A stretch of 64,000 nucleotides of DNA from UBA917 sp964435085 (GTDB taxonomy: Bacteria > Patescibacteriota > Patescibacteriia > Patescibacteriales > Patescibacteriaceae): contig CAYSXQ010000003.1 in the NCBI GenBank assembly GCA_964435085.1, positions 1 through 64,000 of the forward strand, written 5' to 3'. This document shows, piece after piece, positions 56,363-64,000 of this stretch. The notes under the pieces were generated by a model. The model searched no databases and was not told the origin of the DNA. It saw only the letters and a program-made list of their open reading frames with translations. The translations under genes and the position numbers were made by a program. Positions within the stretch are counted from its first letter, which is position 1. The number at the start of each line of letters is the position of its first letter.

Positions 56363-56725
56363 ATGAGGAAGTTTCTAGCCTTTAGTGTCGTCTCAGTTGC
56401 TTGTTTCTTGGCTCAGCCAGTGGCTGCAGTTAGTCGTCTCGGAGGATTAAATATTACCAAGAATAACATTGGTTATAACGACGCTAACATCTGGACTTTA
56501 ATCAACGGTTATCTTAAGTGGTTCTTTGCTTTCTTTGGTATTTTGTTCTTTTTCTTGATACTTACTGCCGGTATTCGTTGGATGACCGCTCAGGGTAACC
56601 AAGATCAAGTCAAAAAATCCCAAGAATTAATCAGATCAGCGGTAGTCGGCTTAGTTATTGTTAGCGCGGCTTATGCCATTACTGCCTATATCGGCGACTT
56701 AACCAGCGCTCTACTTTTACCATAA
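56363..56725 (+). CDS. VirB2/TrbC-like pilin protein 3
   Basis: The 120-residue paralogue has signal peptide AQPVAAV and the loop AGIRWMTAQGNQDQV. Here D is replaced by N and the spacing of charged residues varies. Confidence 0.72.
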   Translation: MRKFLAFSVVSVACFLAQPVAAVSRLGGLNITKNNIGYNDANIWTLINGYLKWFFAFFGILFFFLILTAGIRWMTAQGNQDQVKKSQELIRSAVVGLVIVSAAYAITAYIGDLTSALLLP

Positions 56726-56727
56726 TT

Positions 56728-57123
56728 ATGAAAAAATTTCTTAGCATCTTTAGTTTTCTTACTCTAAGCCTCTGGCCACGATTTTTTTGTCAGGCGGCTA
56801 ATTTAGGTGATGCCTTTAAGGGTAATTTTCTCGATAAAGTTGCCGGCGTTGATGGTGCTGGCTACGACACCAGTAAGCGCAGCATCGACCCAATTATCGG
56901 TAATGTTATTCTGGTTATAACATCCTTGATGGGTGTCGTCTTTTTGATTCTCATGATCTACTCTGGTATTATGTGGATGACAGCTGCTGGTGATGACGGT
57001 CGTGTTACTAAGGCTAAGAATACTATGCAAGCCGCCGTCATTGGTCTCATTGTCGTCGTCGCTGCCTACATGATTACTTACTTTGTCTTTGTGCGCTTCG
57101 CTCAGCCAGCTCTAACTATTTAA
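56728..57123 (+). CDS. VirB2/TrbC-like pilin protein 4
   Basis: The 131-residue paralogue has a signal peptide with a Cys near its end (RFFCQAA), so a lipoprotein-like processing is possible, and the loop SGIMWMTAAGDDGRV. Confidence 0.72.
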   Translation: MKKFLSIFSFLTLSLWPRFFCQAANLGDAFKGNFLDKVAGVDGAGYDTSKRSIDPIIGNVILVITSLMGVVFLILMIYSGIMWMTAAGDDGRVTKAKNTMQAAVIGLIVVVAAYMITYFVFVRFAQPALTI

Positions 57124-57124
57124 T

Positions 57125-57535
57125 ATGCTACACAAAATCACATCTTTAGCTATCTCTCTGTGTGCCACTGCATTTTTTGCTGGCCTTGCTAACGCTCAAG
57201 TCACTGTACCGGGACCAGCTAGTACCGCGCCTAAAGCACCTCTTGGTCGCTTAACCGAAATTTTTAATGAAACACCTTCCTACAACACCGCAACTACCGA
57301 ATCAACCCTTACTATGTATATTGGGCAAATTATTAATGTTGTCTTTGGCTTGCTCGCTACCATCTTTATTTTTCTAATGGTCTATGCTGGTTATAATTGG
57401 ATGACCTCCAGTGGTGAGGACAAGAAAGTTTCCAAGGCTCAGGAAACTATCAAGACTTCTATTATTGGTCTGATTGTTACGGCTGGCTCTTATGCTATTT
57501 GGCAATTTTTGTTTGTTAAAGTTTTAAGTAATTAG
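57125..57535 (+). CDS. VirB2/TrbC-like pilin protein 5
   Basis: The 136-residue paralogue has signal peptide AGLANAQV and a Pro/Thr-rich mature N-terminus. The loop is AGYNWMTSSGEDKKV. It closely resembles gene 6, suggesting a recent local duplication. Confidence 0.72.
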   Translation: MLHKITSLAISLCATAFFAGLANAQVTVPGPASTAPKAPLGRLTEIFNETPSYNTATTESTLTMYIGQIINVVFGLLATIFIFLMVYAGYNWMTSSGEDKKVSKAQETIKTSIIGLIVTAGSYAIWQFLFVKVLSN

Positions 57536-57537
57536 TT

Positions 57538-57939
57538 ATGTCTAATTTTTTTACTAAAGTGTTGCCGCTGCTTGCTGTCATAGTGATAATGATCCCAAAG
57601 CTAGCCTTGGCCTTTGCTCCTTTCGATCCCAGCGTGACTGACAATATGAGCACTTATGCCAAAGATGTTATTGATAAAAATTTTAATTCAGCCACTGACG
57701 GCAATTCCATTAATGTTATTATCGCTCAAGTTCTCCAAGTCTTTTTTGGTCTTAGTGCTACTATCTTTCTAGTCCTCTGTGTTATTGCTGGCTACAATTG
57801 GATGACTTCCAATGGTGAAGATAAAAAAGTCACCAAAGCTCAGAATACTCTCAAATACGCCGTTATTGGTCTAGCTGTTATGCTCGCTGCCTATATCATT
57901 ACTTATTTCGTTTTCTTGGCTATTCCCGAAGGCGTCTAA
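57538..57939 (+). CDS. VirB2/TrbC-like pilin protein 6
   Basis: The 133-residue paralogue has signal peptide PKLALAF and the loop AGYNWMTSNGEDKKV, most like gene 5. It ends the cassette, followed by a terminator. Confidence 0.72.
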   Translation: MSNFFTKVLPLLAVIVIMIPKLALAFAPFDPSVTDNMSTYAKDVIDKNFNSATDGNSINVIIAQVLQVFFGLSATIFLVLCVIAGYNWMTSNGEDKKVTKAQNTLKYAVIGLAVMLAAYIITYFVFLAIPEGV

Positions 57940-57956
57940 TTGTTTAATAAGCAAAG

Positions 57957-57993
57957 AAAAAACCGCAATCATCTTATTTGATTGCGGTTTTGT
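57957..57993. terminator. Terminator of the pilin cassette (bidirectional)
   Basis: AAAACCGCAATC/GATTGCGGTTTT stem, with T-runs usable by the convergent lipoprotein gene as well. Confidence 0.85.
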
Positions 57994-57995
57994 TA

Positions 57996-58661
57996 TTATT
58001 TCTTTTTGGCAGGTGCTACTTTTTGCACTTTTTCTTTGCTCTTTTCTGTTTGCTTCGCTTCTTCGACACTAAGTTCTAGAATTGAGCTTGTGCGGGTTAT
58101 CGGAAAATTAAAATTTTTCGTAACCTGCTTCCCATCAGTATCGGTTAGCCGATACAACATGTTAATCGTACCGATCTCTAGGCTATACTCAGTGGGGCTG
58201 CTAGCACCAGGGGCTAAAACCAATCCAGCTAGTGGTCCAGACAAGAACTCGAAGGTATAGACTTTACTTAAATTAGCAACTTTTAGACTTTTGTAATTTT
58301 TGCCTTCGCTTTGAGCTAGTTGTTGCCTAGAGTTTGTGTTTGGTCGGCTGCCAGTGACAGGGACGTAGGTGTTGGGGCTTTCTGCTATCTTGGCTAAGTT
58401 AACGAGGTTTTGAGCCTTTTGTTGATCACCTTTTTTTAGGCTTTCTACTGCCTGTTCATAGGCTTCTGTGACAAACTGACCTTGGGCCTGTCTCTTACTG
58501 ATAGCGATGAATCGTTCTGGCTCAACATTGCCAGAGGCAGACTTCATAACTATTTTCTGCCCGTCATTAGTTAAGCTAACGACCGGCGCATTGCAGGATA
58601 CTAGCGCTACAGTAGCAAAAACTGCTACTAACACCGTGTTTATTAGGGAAATGCTGTTCAT
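57996..58661 (-). CDS. Putative lipoprotein of unknown function
   Basis: The 221-residue protein has a signal peptide ending in a lipobox (TVALVSC), so it is exported and lipidated. The rest is soluble, with an SGKxYKS-like helix region and a Lys-rich C-terminus. No family is recognised. The ATG at 58661 is preferred because AGGAG lies 6 bases upstream. It has a near-perfect promoter on the minus strand, 57 bases away. Confidence 0.7.
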   Translation of the reverse strand: MNSISLINTVLVAVFATVALVSCNAPVVSLTNDGQKIVMKSASGNVEPERFIAISKRQAQGQFVTEAYEQAVESLKKGDQQKAQNLVNLAKIAESPNTYVPVTGSRPNTNSRQQLAQSEGKNYKSLKVANLSKVYTFEFLSGPLAGLVLAPGASSPTEYSLEIGTINMLYRLTDTDGKQVTKNFNFPITRTSSILELSVEEAKQTEKSKEKVQKVAPAKKK

Positions 58662-58717
58662 GACCAACTCCTGTAAGTAAAATGATAATAAATTGTTAAT
58701 ATTCGATATATAACTAT

Positions 58718-58746
58718 ATTATATCATATAAACATAGATTTGTCAA
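58718..58746 (-). promoter_or_regulatory. Consensus promoter of the lipoprotein gene
   Basis: TTGACA, 17 bases, TATAAT with TG one base before the -10, on the minus strand: a full sigma-70 consensus. Confidence 0.85.
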
Positions 58747-58783
58747 TATATTGAGCATAATATACTTAATATTAGCCAATAAT

Positions 58784-58866
58784 AAGGAAAAAGTTAAAAG
58801 TAAAAAGGAAAAAGATCGAAAATTACTGTCTTTTTGCTTTTTAGATTTTACTTTTTCCTTAAAATA
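58784..58866. repeat. AAGGAAAAAGT / ACTTTTTCCTT inverted element
   Basis: AAGGAAAAAGTTAAAAGT faces TTTTACTTTTTCCTTA. It is an AT-rich dispersed inverted repeat like the one after ftsH (AAGGAAAAAGTAAAATC), lying between the lipoprotein and nusA promoters. Confidence 0.5.
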
Positions 58867-58870
58867 AGGT

Positions 58871-58899
58871 TTGACATCTCTAGATAATAATGATAAATT
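58871..58899 (+). promoter_or_regulatory. Promoter of nusA
   Basis: TTGACA, 17 bases and TAAATT with TG one base before the -10. It ends 54 bases before the ATG. Confidence 0.8.
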
Positions 58900-58953
58900 A
58901 CGATAGTCAGACTAGTATTTATACTGGTCTTTTTTAATAAATAAAAACATTTT

Positions 58954-60258
58954 ATGAGCGAAATTGTCAGCGCCATCAAACAAATTTGCGAGGAAAAAGG
59001 CCTCAGCTATGATGCTGTGATCGCTACGATCGAATCAGCTCTAGCCGCCGCCTACCGTAAAGATTATGGCGAAAAAAACCAAAATATTAAAGTTGAGTAC
59101 AATCCAGAGACTAACGGCACTAAGGTTTTTGATGCCAAGTTAGTAGTCGAAGACTTGCCAGCTGGCACCGAAATCGGTGAGGACACTATCACTATCACTA
59201 ATGAAGAGGGTGAAGAGTTACGCAAGTTTAATCCCAAGAACGACATTCAGTTGAAAGACGCCCTTGAAATTAAGGATAATGTCGAACTCGGCGAAGAATT
59301 ACGTTTTGAACTACCTACCAAAGAAGAATACGGCCGCATGGCTGCTCAAACTGCCAAGCAAGTTATCATTCAGCGTCTCCGCGAAGCTGAACGTGATATG
59401 GTCTTTGAAGAATTTAAGAGCAAAGAACATGAGGTCTTGACTGGTGTCGTCCAACGCCGTGAAGGTCGCCTAGTCTTGGTTGATATCGGCAAGACTACCG
59501 GTGTCATCTTTCCTGATGATCAGGTTCGTGGCGAAGTTTATCGCACTGGTAATCGCATCAAGGTCTACGTCAAAGAAGTTCGTCTAAGCTCTAAGGGACC
59601 AGAGATTCTTTTATCTCGCAGTTCTGATGAGATTTTGCGCAAGGTTTTCCAAATGGAAATTCCAGAGGTAGCCAGTGGCTTGGTTGAGCTTAAGGCTGTT
59701 GCTCGTGAAGCCGGCTCTCGTGCTAAAGTCGCTGTGCTTGCTACCGCTGAGAACATTGATCCGATTGGTTCTTGTGTTGGTCAACGCGGTGCTCGTATCC
59801 AAACTATTATTCGTGAACTCGGTGGCGAGAAGATCGACATTATCGAGTACAGTGATGACCTAGCAACTTTCATTGCTAATTCTCTAGCTCCTGCCAAAGT
59901 CGAATCTGTTGATGTTAACAAAGATGCTCGCACTGCCTTCGTTAAAGTAGCTGAAGACCAGTTGTCTCTAGCGATCGGTAAGAGCGGTCAGAATGTCCGC
60001 CTCGCTGCTCGTCTAACTAATTGGAAATTAGACATCACTGATTTGGGTGGTAAGGTAGAAGTTAGCTCTGATGACGAAGCTTCGATTGCTGCAGCTGAGT
60101 CTAAAGTCGAAAGTCCAACCGTGCCTGCCGGCAGGCAGGAGTCTGAAAGTGGCGATGTTGAAATGGAAGAAGTTGTTGCTCCGGAAGCTGAAGTAGAAGT
60201 TGCTTCAACCGAAGAAAAGCCAAAAAAAGTTAAGAAAGTCAAAAAGATCAAAGAATAA
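58954..60258 (+). CDS. nusA: Transcription termination/antitermination factor NusA
   Basis: The 434-residue protein has the N-terminal RNA polymerase-binding domain, an S1 domain (about 155-215; LTGVVQRREGRLVLVDIG), and KH domains with GSCVGQRGARIQ and LAIGKSGQNVRLA. The C-terminal acidic/Lys tail follows. NusA slows RNA polymerase and helps hairpin termination, which fits the many terminators here. In the tail, residues 390-396 (VPAGRQE) are coded by a copy of the CCTGCCGGCAGG palindrome. Confidence 0.94.
   Translation: MSEIVSAIKQICEEKGLSYDAVIATIESALAAAYRKDYGEKNQNIKVEYNPETNGTKVFDAKLVVEDLPAGTEIGEDTITITNEEGEELRKFNPKNDIQLKDALEIKDNVELGEELRFELPTKEEYGRMAAQTAKQVIIQRLREAERDMVFEEFKSKEHEVLTGVVQRREGRLVLVDIGKTTGVIFPDDQVRGEVYRTGNRIKVYVKEVRLSSKGPEILLSRSSDEILRKVFQMEIPEVASGLVELKAVAREAGSRAKVAVLATAENIDPIGSCVGQRGARIQTIIRELGGEKIDIIEYSDDLATFIANSLAPAKVESVDVNKDARTAFVKVAEDQLSLAIGKSGQNVRLAARLTNWKLDITDLGGKVEVSSDDEASIAAAESKVESPTVPAGRQESESGDVEMEEVVAPEAEVEVASTEEKPKKVKKVKKIKE
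60120..60139. repeat. CCTGCCGGCAGG palindrome inside nusA
   Basis: 18 of 20 bases match the palindrome after the atp operon (40946-40965). It is inserted in frame in a low-complexity tail. Confidence 0.75.
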
Positions 60259-60312
60259 ATTTATTAATTAATTATTAATAAGGAGGATTTATTATTCCTA
60301 CAAATACTAACG

Positions 60313-60382
60313 AGTTAAAAGTTGCAAAGTTAGAAAGTATAAAGTTCTCAAATAATCACCTACTTTCAACTTTCTAACTAAT
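60313..60382. repeat. AAGTTAGAAAGT inverted element upstream of hppA
   Basis: GTTGCAAAGTTAGAAAGTATAAAGTT faces ACTTTCAACTTTCTAACTA. Its core is shared with the reverse complement of the element at 42971-43084. Confidence 0.65.
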
Positions 60383-60404
60383 TTTATTTGTAAGAGTCAA
60401 AAGT

Positions 60405-62393
60405 ATGACAAACATTGAGTATTTAATTCTAGGATCTGGTGTAGTTGGCATCCTTTACGGTCTCTACTACGTCAAACACATTTTGAGCTTGCCAGCTGGT
60501 AATGACAAGATGAAGTCTATTGCTGCTGCTATCGAAGAAGGTGCTAATGCTTATTTGAATAAGCAGTATCAAACCATCGCTTGGGTGGCCATTGCCATCT
60601 TTATCTTGCTTGCTTTTACTCCTAGCCTCGGCTGGACTGTAGCAACTGGCTTCTTGCTTGGCGCTTTGCTATCAGCTGCCGCTGGTTACATTGGTATGTT
60701 TATCTCTGTCCGCTCCAACGTCCGCACTACCGAAGCTGCTCGCTCCGGTATGGCTGCCGCTCTTGATGTGGCTGTCCGTGGTGGTAGTGTCACCGGTATC
60801 CTTGTTGTCAGTCTCGCTTTGCTTGGTACTGCTGGTTTTTATTTCTGGACCCGCGATGTCAATTCTTTGATTGGCCTCGCTTTCGGTGGTTCACTGATCA
60901 GCGTCTTTGCTCGTTTGGGTGGTGGTATTTTCACTAAGGCTGCTGACGTCGGTGCTGACCTAGTCGGCAAAGTCGAAGCTGGTATTCCAGAAGACGATCC
61001 ACGTAACCCAGCTGTCATCGCTGACAACGTTGGTGATAACGTTGGTGACTGTGCTGGTATGGCCGCTGACTTATTCGAAACTTACGTCGTAACTGCGGTA
61101 GCTGCTATGATGCTTGGTTCTTTGACCTTCAGTGACTCTAGCGCCGCTATTTTTGCTCTAGCTTTGGGTGCTGTTTCCATTATCTTGTCTATTGTCGGTA
61201 TCAGCTTCATCAAGCTCGGCAAGAGTCTCAACATCATGGCTGCTCTCTACAAGGGCTTGATTGCTGCTGGTGCTCTTTCTGGCGTCGCTTTCTATTTCAT
61301 TACTAAATATTTGATGGCTGATAACGGTATTTACACTGTTAATCAGCTCTACGCCGCTTCTTTGGTTGGTTTGATCTTAACTGCCTTGATCGTGGTTATT
61401 ACTGAATATTATACTTCTACCAAATTCGCTCCAGTCAAAGACATTGCCGAAAGTTCTACTACTGGTCACGGCACCAACGTCATTACTGGTCTCGCTGTCT
61501 CCATGAAGTCTACTGCTTTGCCAACTTTGGCTATCGCCGGCGCCATCTTCGCCGCTTTTGAATTCGCTGGTCTCTACGGTGTCGCTGTAGCTGCTATGGC
61601 CATGTTATCCATGGGTGGTATTATCGTTACTATCGACGCCTACGGCCCTATCACTGACAATGCCGGTGGTATCGCTGAAATGGCTGAGCTCGACGAATCC
61701 GTCCGCGCTGTCACTGATCCTCTCGACGCTGTTGGTAACACTACCAAGGCTGTCACTAAGGGTTATGCTATCGCTAGCGCTGGTCTTGCTGCCCTCGTCC
61801 TCTTTGCTGACTTTACTCACAAGGCAGGCAGCGGTGTGCAATTTATGCTCAATGACTATCGTGTCATGATTGGTCTTCTTGTCGGTGGTCTCTTGCCTTA
61901 CTATTTCGGTGCTCTGTCAATGCAGGCTGTTAGCCGCACCGCTGGTGCTGTTGTCGAAAGCGTCCGCAAACAATTCCGTGATAAGCCAGGCATTATGGAT
62001 GGTTCCGAGAAGCCTGACTACGCTGAAACTGTTGGCATCGTGACTAGCGCTGCTATTCGCGAAATGATCGCTCCTGCTCTCATTCCAGTCGCTGCACCTC
62101 TCGTCATCGGTGTCTTCCTAGGCCCTGAAGCTTTGGGTGGTTTGCTCATCGGTACGATCGTCACTGGTCTCTTCGTCGCTATCTCCATGACTTCTGGTGG
62201 TGGTGCTTGGGACAATGCTAAGAAGTATATCGAACTCGGTAACTTCGGTGGTAAAGGCAGTGACGCTCACAAGGCTGCTGTCACTGGTGACACTGTTGGT
62301 GATCCTTACAAGGACACTGCTGGCCCTGCCATCAACCCAATGATCAAGATTGTTAACATTATTGCAATCCTCATCATCGGTCTTCTTATCTAG
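60405..62393 (+). CDS. hppA: Membrane-bound ion-translocating pyrophosphatase
   Basis: The 662-residue protein has about 16 membrane helices and the substrate motifs [34 protein letters not shown], and the final NAKKYIE and [12 protein letters not shown]. The diagnostic site reads GNTTKA; a Lys at this position is known from K+-independent, proton-pumping enzymes. It uses PPi to build an ion gradient, which the ATP synthase at 34 kb could use. It is bounded by its own hairpins. Confidence 0.96.
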   Translation: MTNIEYLILGSGVVGILYGLYYVKHILSLPAGNDKMKSIAAAIEEGANAYLNKQYQTIAWVAIAIFILLAFTPSLGWTVATGFLLGALLSAAAGYIGMFISVRSNVRTTEAARSGMAAALDVAVRGGSVTGILVVSLALLGTAGFYFWTRDVNSLIGLAFGGSLISVFARLGGGIFTKAADVGADLVGKVEAGIPEDDPRNPAVIADNVGDNVGDCAGMAADLFETYVVTAVAAMMLGSLTFSDSSAAIFALALGAVSIILSIVGISFIKLGKSLNIMAALYKGLIAAGALSGVAFYFITKYLMADNGIYTVNQLYAASLVGLILTALIVVITEYYTSTKFAPVKDIAESSTTGHGTNVITGLAVSMKSTALPTLAIAGAIFAAFEFAGLYGVAVAAMAMLSMGGIIVTIDAYGPITDNAGGIAEMAELDESVRAVTDPLDAVGNTTKAVTKGYAIASAGLAALVLFADFTHKAGSGVQFMLNDYRVMIGLLVGGLLPYYFGALSMQAVSRTAGAVVESVRKQFRDKPGIMDGSEKPDYAETVGIVTSAAIREMIAPALIPVAAPLVIGVFLGPEALGGLLIGTIVTGLFVAISMTSGGGAWDNAKKYIELGNFGGKGSDAHKAAVTGDTVGDPYKDTAGPAINPMIKIVNIIAILIIGLLI

Positions 62394-62409
62394 TACTAGT
62401 CCAGATTCC

Positions 62410-62437
62410 TACTGCTCCATTGATTAATGGAGCAGTA
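62410..62437. terminator. Hairpin after hppA
   Basis: TACTGCTCCAT/ATGGAGCAGTA stem with a 6-base loop. The T-run after it is weak (ACATTTGT). Confidence 0.6.
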
Positions 62438-62484
62438 ACATTTGTACTACTAAGTCCAAAATAAAATTAAGTAATATATTATCT

Positions 62485-63780
62485 ATGAGTCAAGTTGTTA
62501 AAAATAAAATTTCCCCTACACAGATCGAGCTAACTGTTACTGTTCCTTATTCTGATCTTGCTGCCTATCTCAATCGTGCGGCCGCTAAATTATCTGAGAA
62601 TATCAAGATCGAAGGTTTTCGTCCTGGCAAGGTTCCTTACGAGATCATGAAGAAACAGGTTGGTGAGTTAACCATTCTTGATGAAGCTGCTAAAGAATTA
62701 ATTAATCGCACTGCCGGTAAATTAATCGCAGGTGAAATCAAAGATGAAGACGTCATTGGTCAGCCTCAGTTAAACATCACTAAGCTTGCTGTTGATAATG
62801 ATTTAGAATACAAAATTACCATCGACACTTTGCCAGAAATTAAATTAAATAATTATCAAGGCTTTGATATCACCAGTGAAACTGTCACTGTTGACGAAGA
62901 TGAACTCGCTAAGGCTATCGAACAGCTTCGCGATATGCAGGTCAAAGAAGTTGTCAGTGACAAGGAGCTTGCTATGGGCGACAAGGCAACTGTCGATATC
63001 AAAATGTATCTCGACTCTGTCCCGGTTGACGGTGGTCAGGCCAAAGGCGTCGCCATTATTCTCGGTAAAAATTATGTCGTCCCAGGTTTTGACAAAGAGC
63101 TAGTCGGACTTAAAAAGGATTCCACTAAGGAATTTGAATTAATGTTCCCAGTCGATCATCATCAGAAGAATCTTGCTGGTAAAAAGGTCGAATTCAACAT
63201 CGCTATCATCGAGGTTTTCGAACGCCAATTGCCAGAGATTAACGACGAGTTTGCTAGCAACATTGGTCTGGAGAGCGCTGACAAGCTCATTGCTGACATC
63301 AAAGAAAACCTAGCTAAGCAAAAGCAATCCAAGGCTGATGAAAAATCTGAATTAGCTATGCTCGAAAAATTAGTCAGTGAAAATCCGATTTCTGATCTGC
63401 CTAAAAGCTTGGTGGATAGTGAAGCACATCAGATGCTGCACGAAATGGAGCACAATATCACCGGCATGGGCGGTAAATTTGCTGATTATTTAGTCAGTAT
63501 CAAAAAGACTCATGACGGCCTACTAGAAGAGTTTAAGCCAGAAGCAGAGAAGAGGATTAAAGTCGCTCTCCTAATGCGTGAAATTGCTAAGGCTGAAAAG
63601 CTTGAGGCTAGCGAGGCTGACATTGATACCGAGCTAGCTCATATGCGTGAACACTACCAGGGTAAGACTGAAGCTCTAGAGCGCATCAACATGCCAGAGT
63701 TCCGTCGTGAAATGGCTAGTCGCATTGTTAATCGTTTAGTTATTGAAAAGTTAAAAGACCTGAACTTTAAGCGCAACTAA
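62485..63780 (+). CDS. tig: Trigger factor
   Basis: The 431-residue protein has the ribosome-binding N-terminal domain with GFRPGKVPYEIM, a PPIase (FKBP-like) domain at about 150-235 (GDKATVDIKM, VVPGFDKELVG), and a helical C-terminal chaperone part. It meets nascent chains at the ribosome exit. It has about a 90-base gap from hppA and is followed by smpB after 1 base. Confidence 0.94.
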   Translation: MSQVVKNKISPTQIELTVTVPYSDLAAYLNRAAAKLSENIKIEGFRPGKVPYEIMKKQVGELTILDEAAKELINRTAGKLIAGEIKDEDVIGQPQLNITKLAVDNDLEYKITIDTLPEIKLNNYQGFDITSETVTVDEDELAKAIEQLRDMQVKEVVSDKELAMGDKATVDIKMYLDSVPVDGGQAKGVAIILGKNYVVPGFDKELVGLKKDSTKEFELMFPVDHHQKNLAGKKVEFNIAIIEVFERQLPEINDEFASNIGLESADKLIADIKENLAKQKQSKADEKSELAMLEKLVSENPISDLPKSLVDSEAHQMLHEMEHNITGMGGKFADYLVSIKKTHDGLLEEFKPEAEKRIKVALLMREIAKAEKLEASEADIDTELAHMREHYQGKTEALERINMPEFRREMASRIVNRLVIEKLKDLNFKRN

Positions 63781-63781
63781 T

Positions 63782-64000
63782 ATGCCAATTTTGGCGGTCA
63801 ACAAAAAAGCCAGCTTTGATTATGAGCTAATGGACAGTTTCGAAGCTGGCCTAGTCTTGACCGGTCCCGAGGTTAAATCAGCCAAAGCCAGCCAGATTAG
63901 TCTCAAAGGCGCTTTTGTTACTAGACACGATAGTAAGGGCAAGATTGAATATTGGCTCTCTAATGCTCTGATCAGTGCTTATAAGTATGCTGATAACTCT
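63782..64000 (+). CDS. smpB: SsrA-binding protein SmpB (partial, runs off the window)
   Basis: The first 73 residues include VNKKASFDYELMDSFEAGLVLTGPEVKSAK (pieces NKKASFDYELMDS, GLVLTGPEVKSAK), the standard SmpB N-terminus (aGivLtGtEVKSlR). SmpB delivers tmRNA to stalled ribosomes. It starts 1 base after the tig stop; the rest is outside the window. Confidence 0.93.
   Translation, partial: MPILAVNKKASFDYELMDSFEAGLVLTGPEVKSAKASQISLKGAFVTRHDSKGKIEYWLSNALISAYKYADNS

Overview
The window looks like a chromosomal segment from a Candidate Phyla Radiation (Patescibacteria, probably Parcubacteria-like) bacterium. This is inferred from gene content and style: compact single-copy housekeeping genes, short YidC and AtpH, VanW, bactofilin, FtsK/FtsH, a PilT/PilB-type motor, VirB2/TrbC-like pilins, very few Shine-Dalgarno (SD) sites, and many dispersed AT-rich or GC-rich palindromic repeats. 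TGA is used as a stop (murJ overlap region), so the code is standard bacterial, not the SR1/Gracilibacteria code. Three 100-N gaps are each flanked by exact 55-bp duplicates, so they are scaffold artefacts and not missing sequence.

Layout: rpsT, then a minus-strand block (holA-murJ-gpmI-like; pgk-eno-like; HtrA-like, membrane protein, small protein, pilT). Next come plus-strand rny, a peptide-binding protein, tRNA-Leu and RNase J. The replication region follows: dnaN and dnaA on minus; rpmH-rnpA-yidD-yidC on plus; and a DnaA-box cluster behind yidC that I take as the origin. After it are tRNA-Cys, a 3D-domain protein, yraN, a methyltransferase, a striking array of seven 20-bp palindromes, and tRNA-Ala and tRNA-Arg. 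Then bactofilin, a DAG-kinase-like protein, clpP, hsp20, a VanW protein and uvrA lead to a complete F-type ATP synthase operon (34.3-40.9 kb).

The second half carries tandem beta-carbonic-anhydrase-like genes, a DksA-like protein, a phosphodiesterase, a double-motor PilB/GspE fusion, ftsK, ftsH, a class A PBP, six tandem VirB2-like pilin genes, a lipoprotein, nusA, a membrane pyrophosphatase, tig and the start of smpB.

The most notable items are: (1) neighbouring gpmI-like and eno-like genes that keep their fold but have lost catalytic residues, plus an HtrA-like protein without its triad; (2) the palindrome array near the presumed origin; (3) a 1011-residue PilB/GspE with two complete ATPase modules; (4) the six-gene pilin cassette, whose promoter spacer holds a perfect 16-bp palindrome; (5) a class of small genes with near-consensus promoters and SD sites in an otherwise SD-poor genome; (6) several families of dispersed palindromes, some inserted in frame inside ftsK and nusA.
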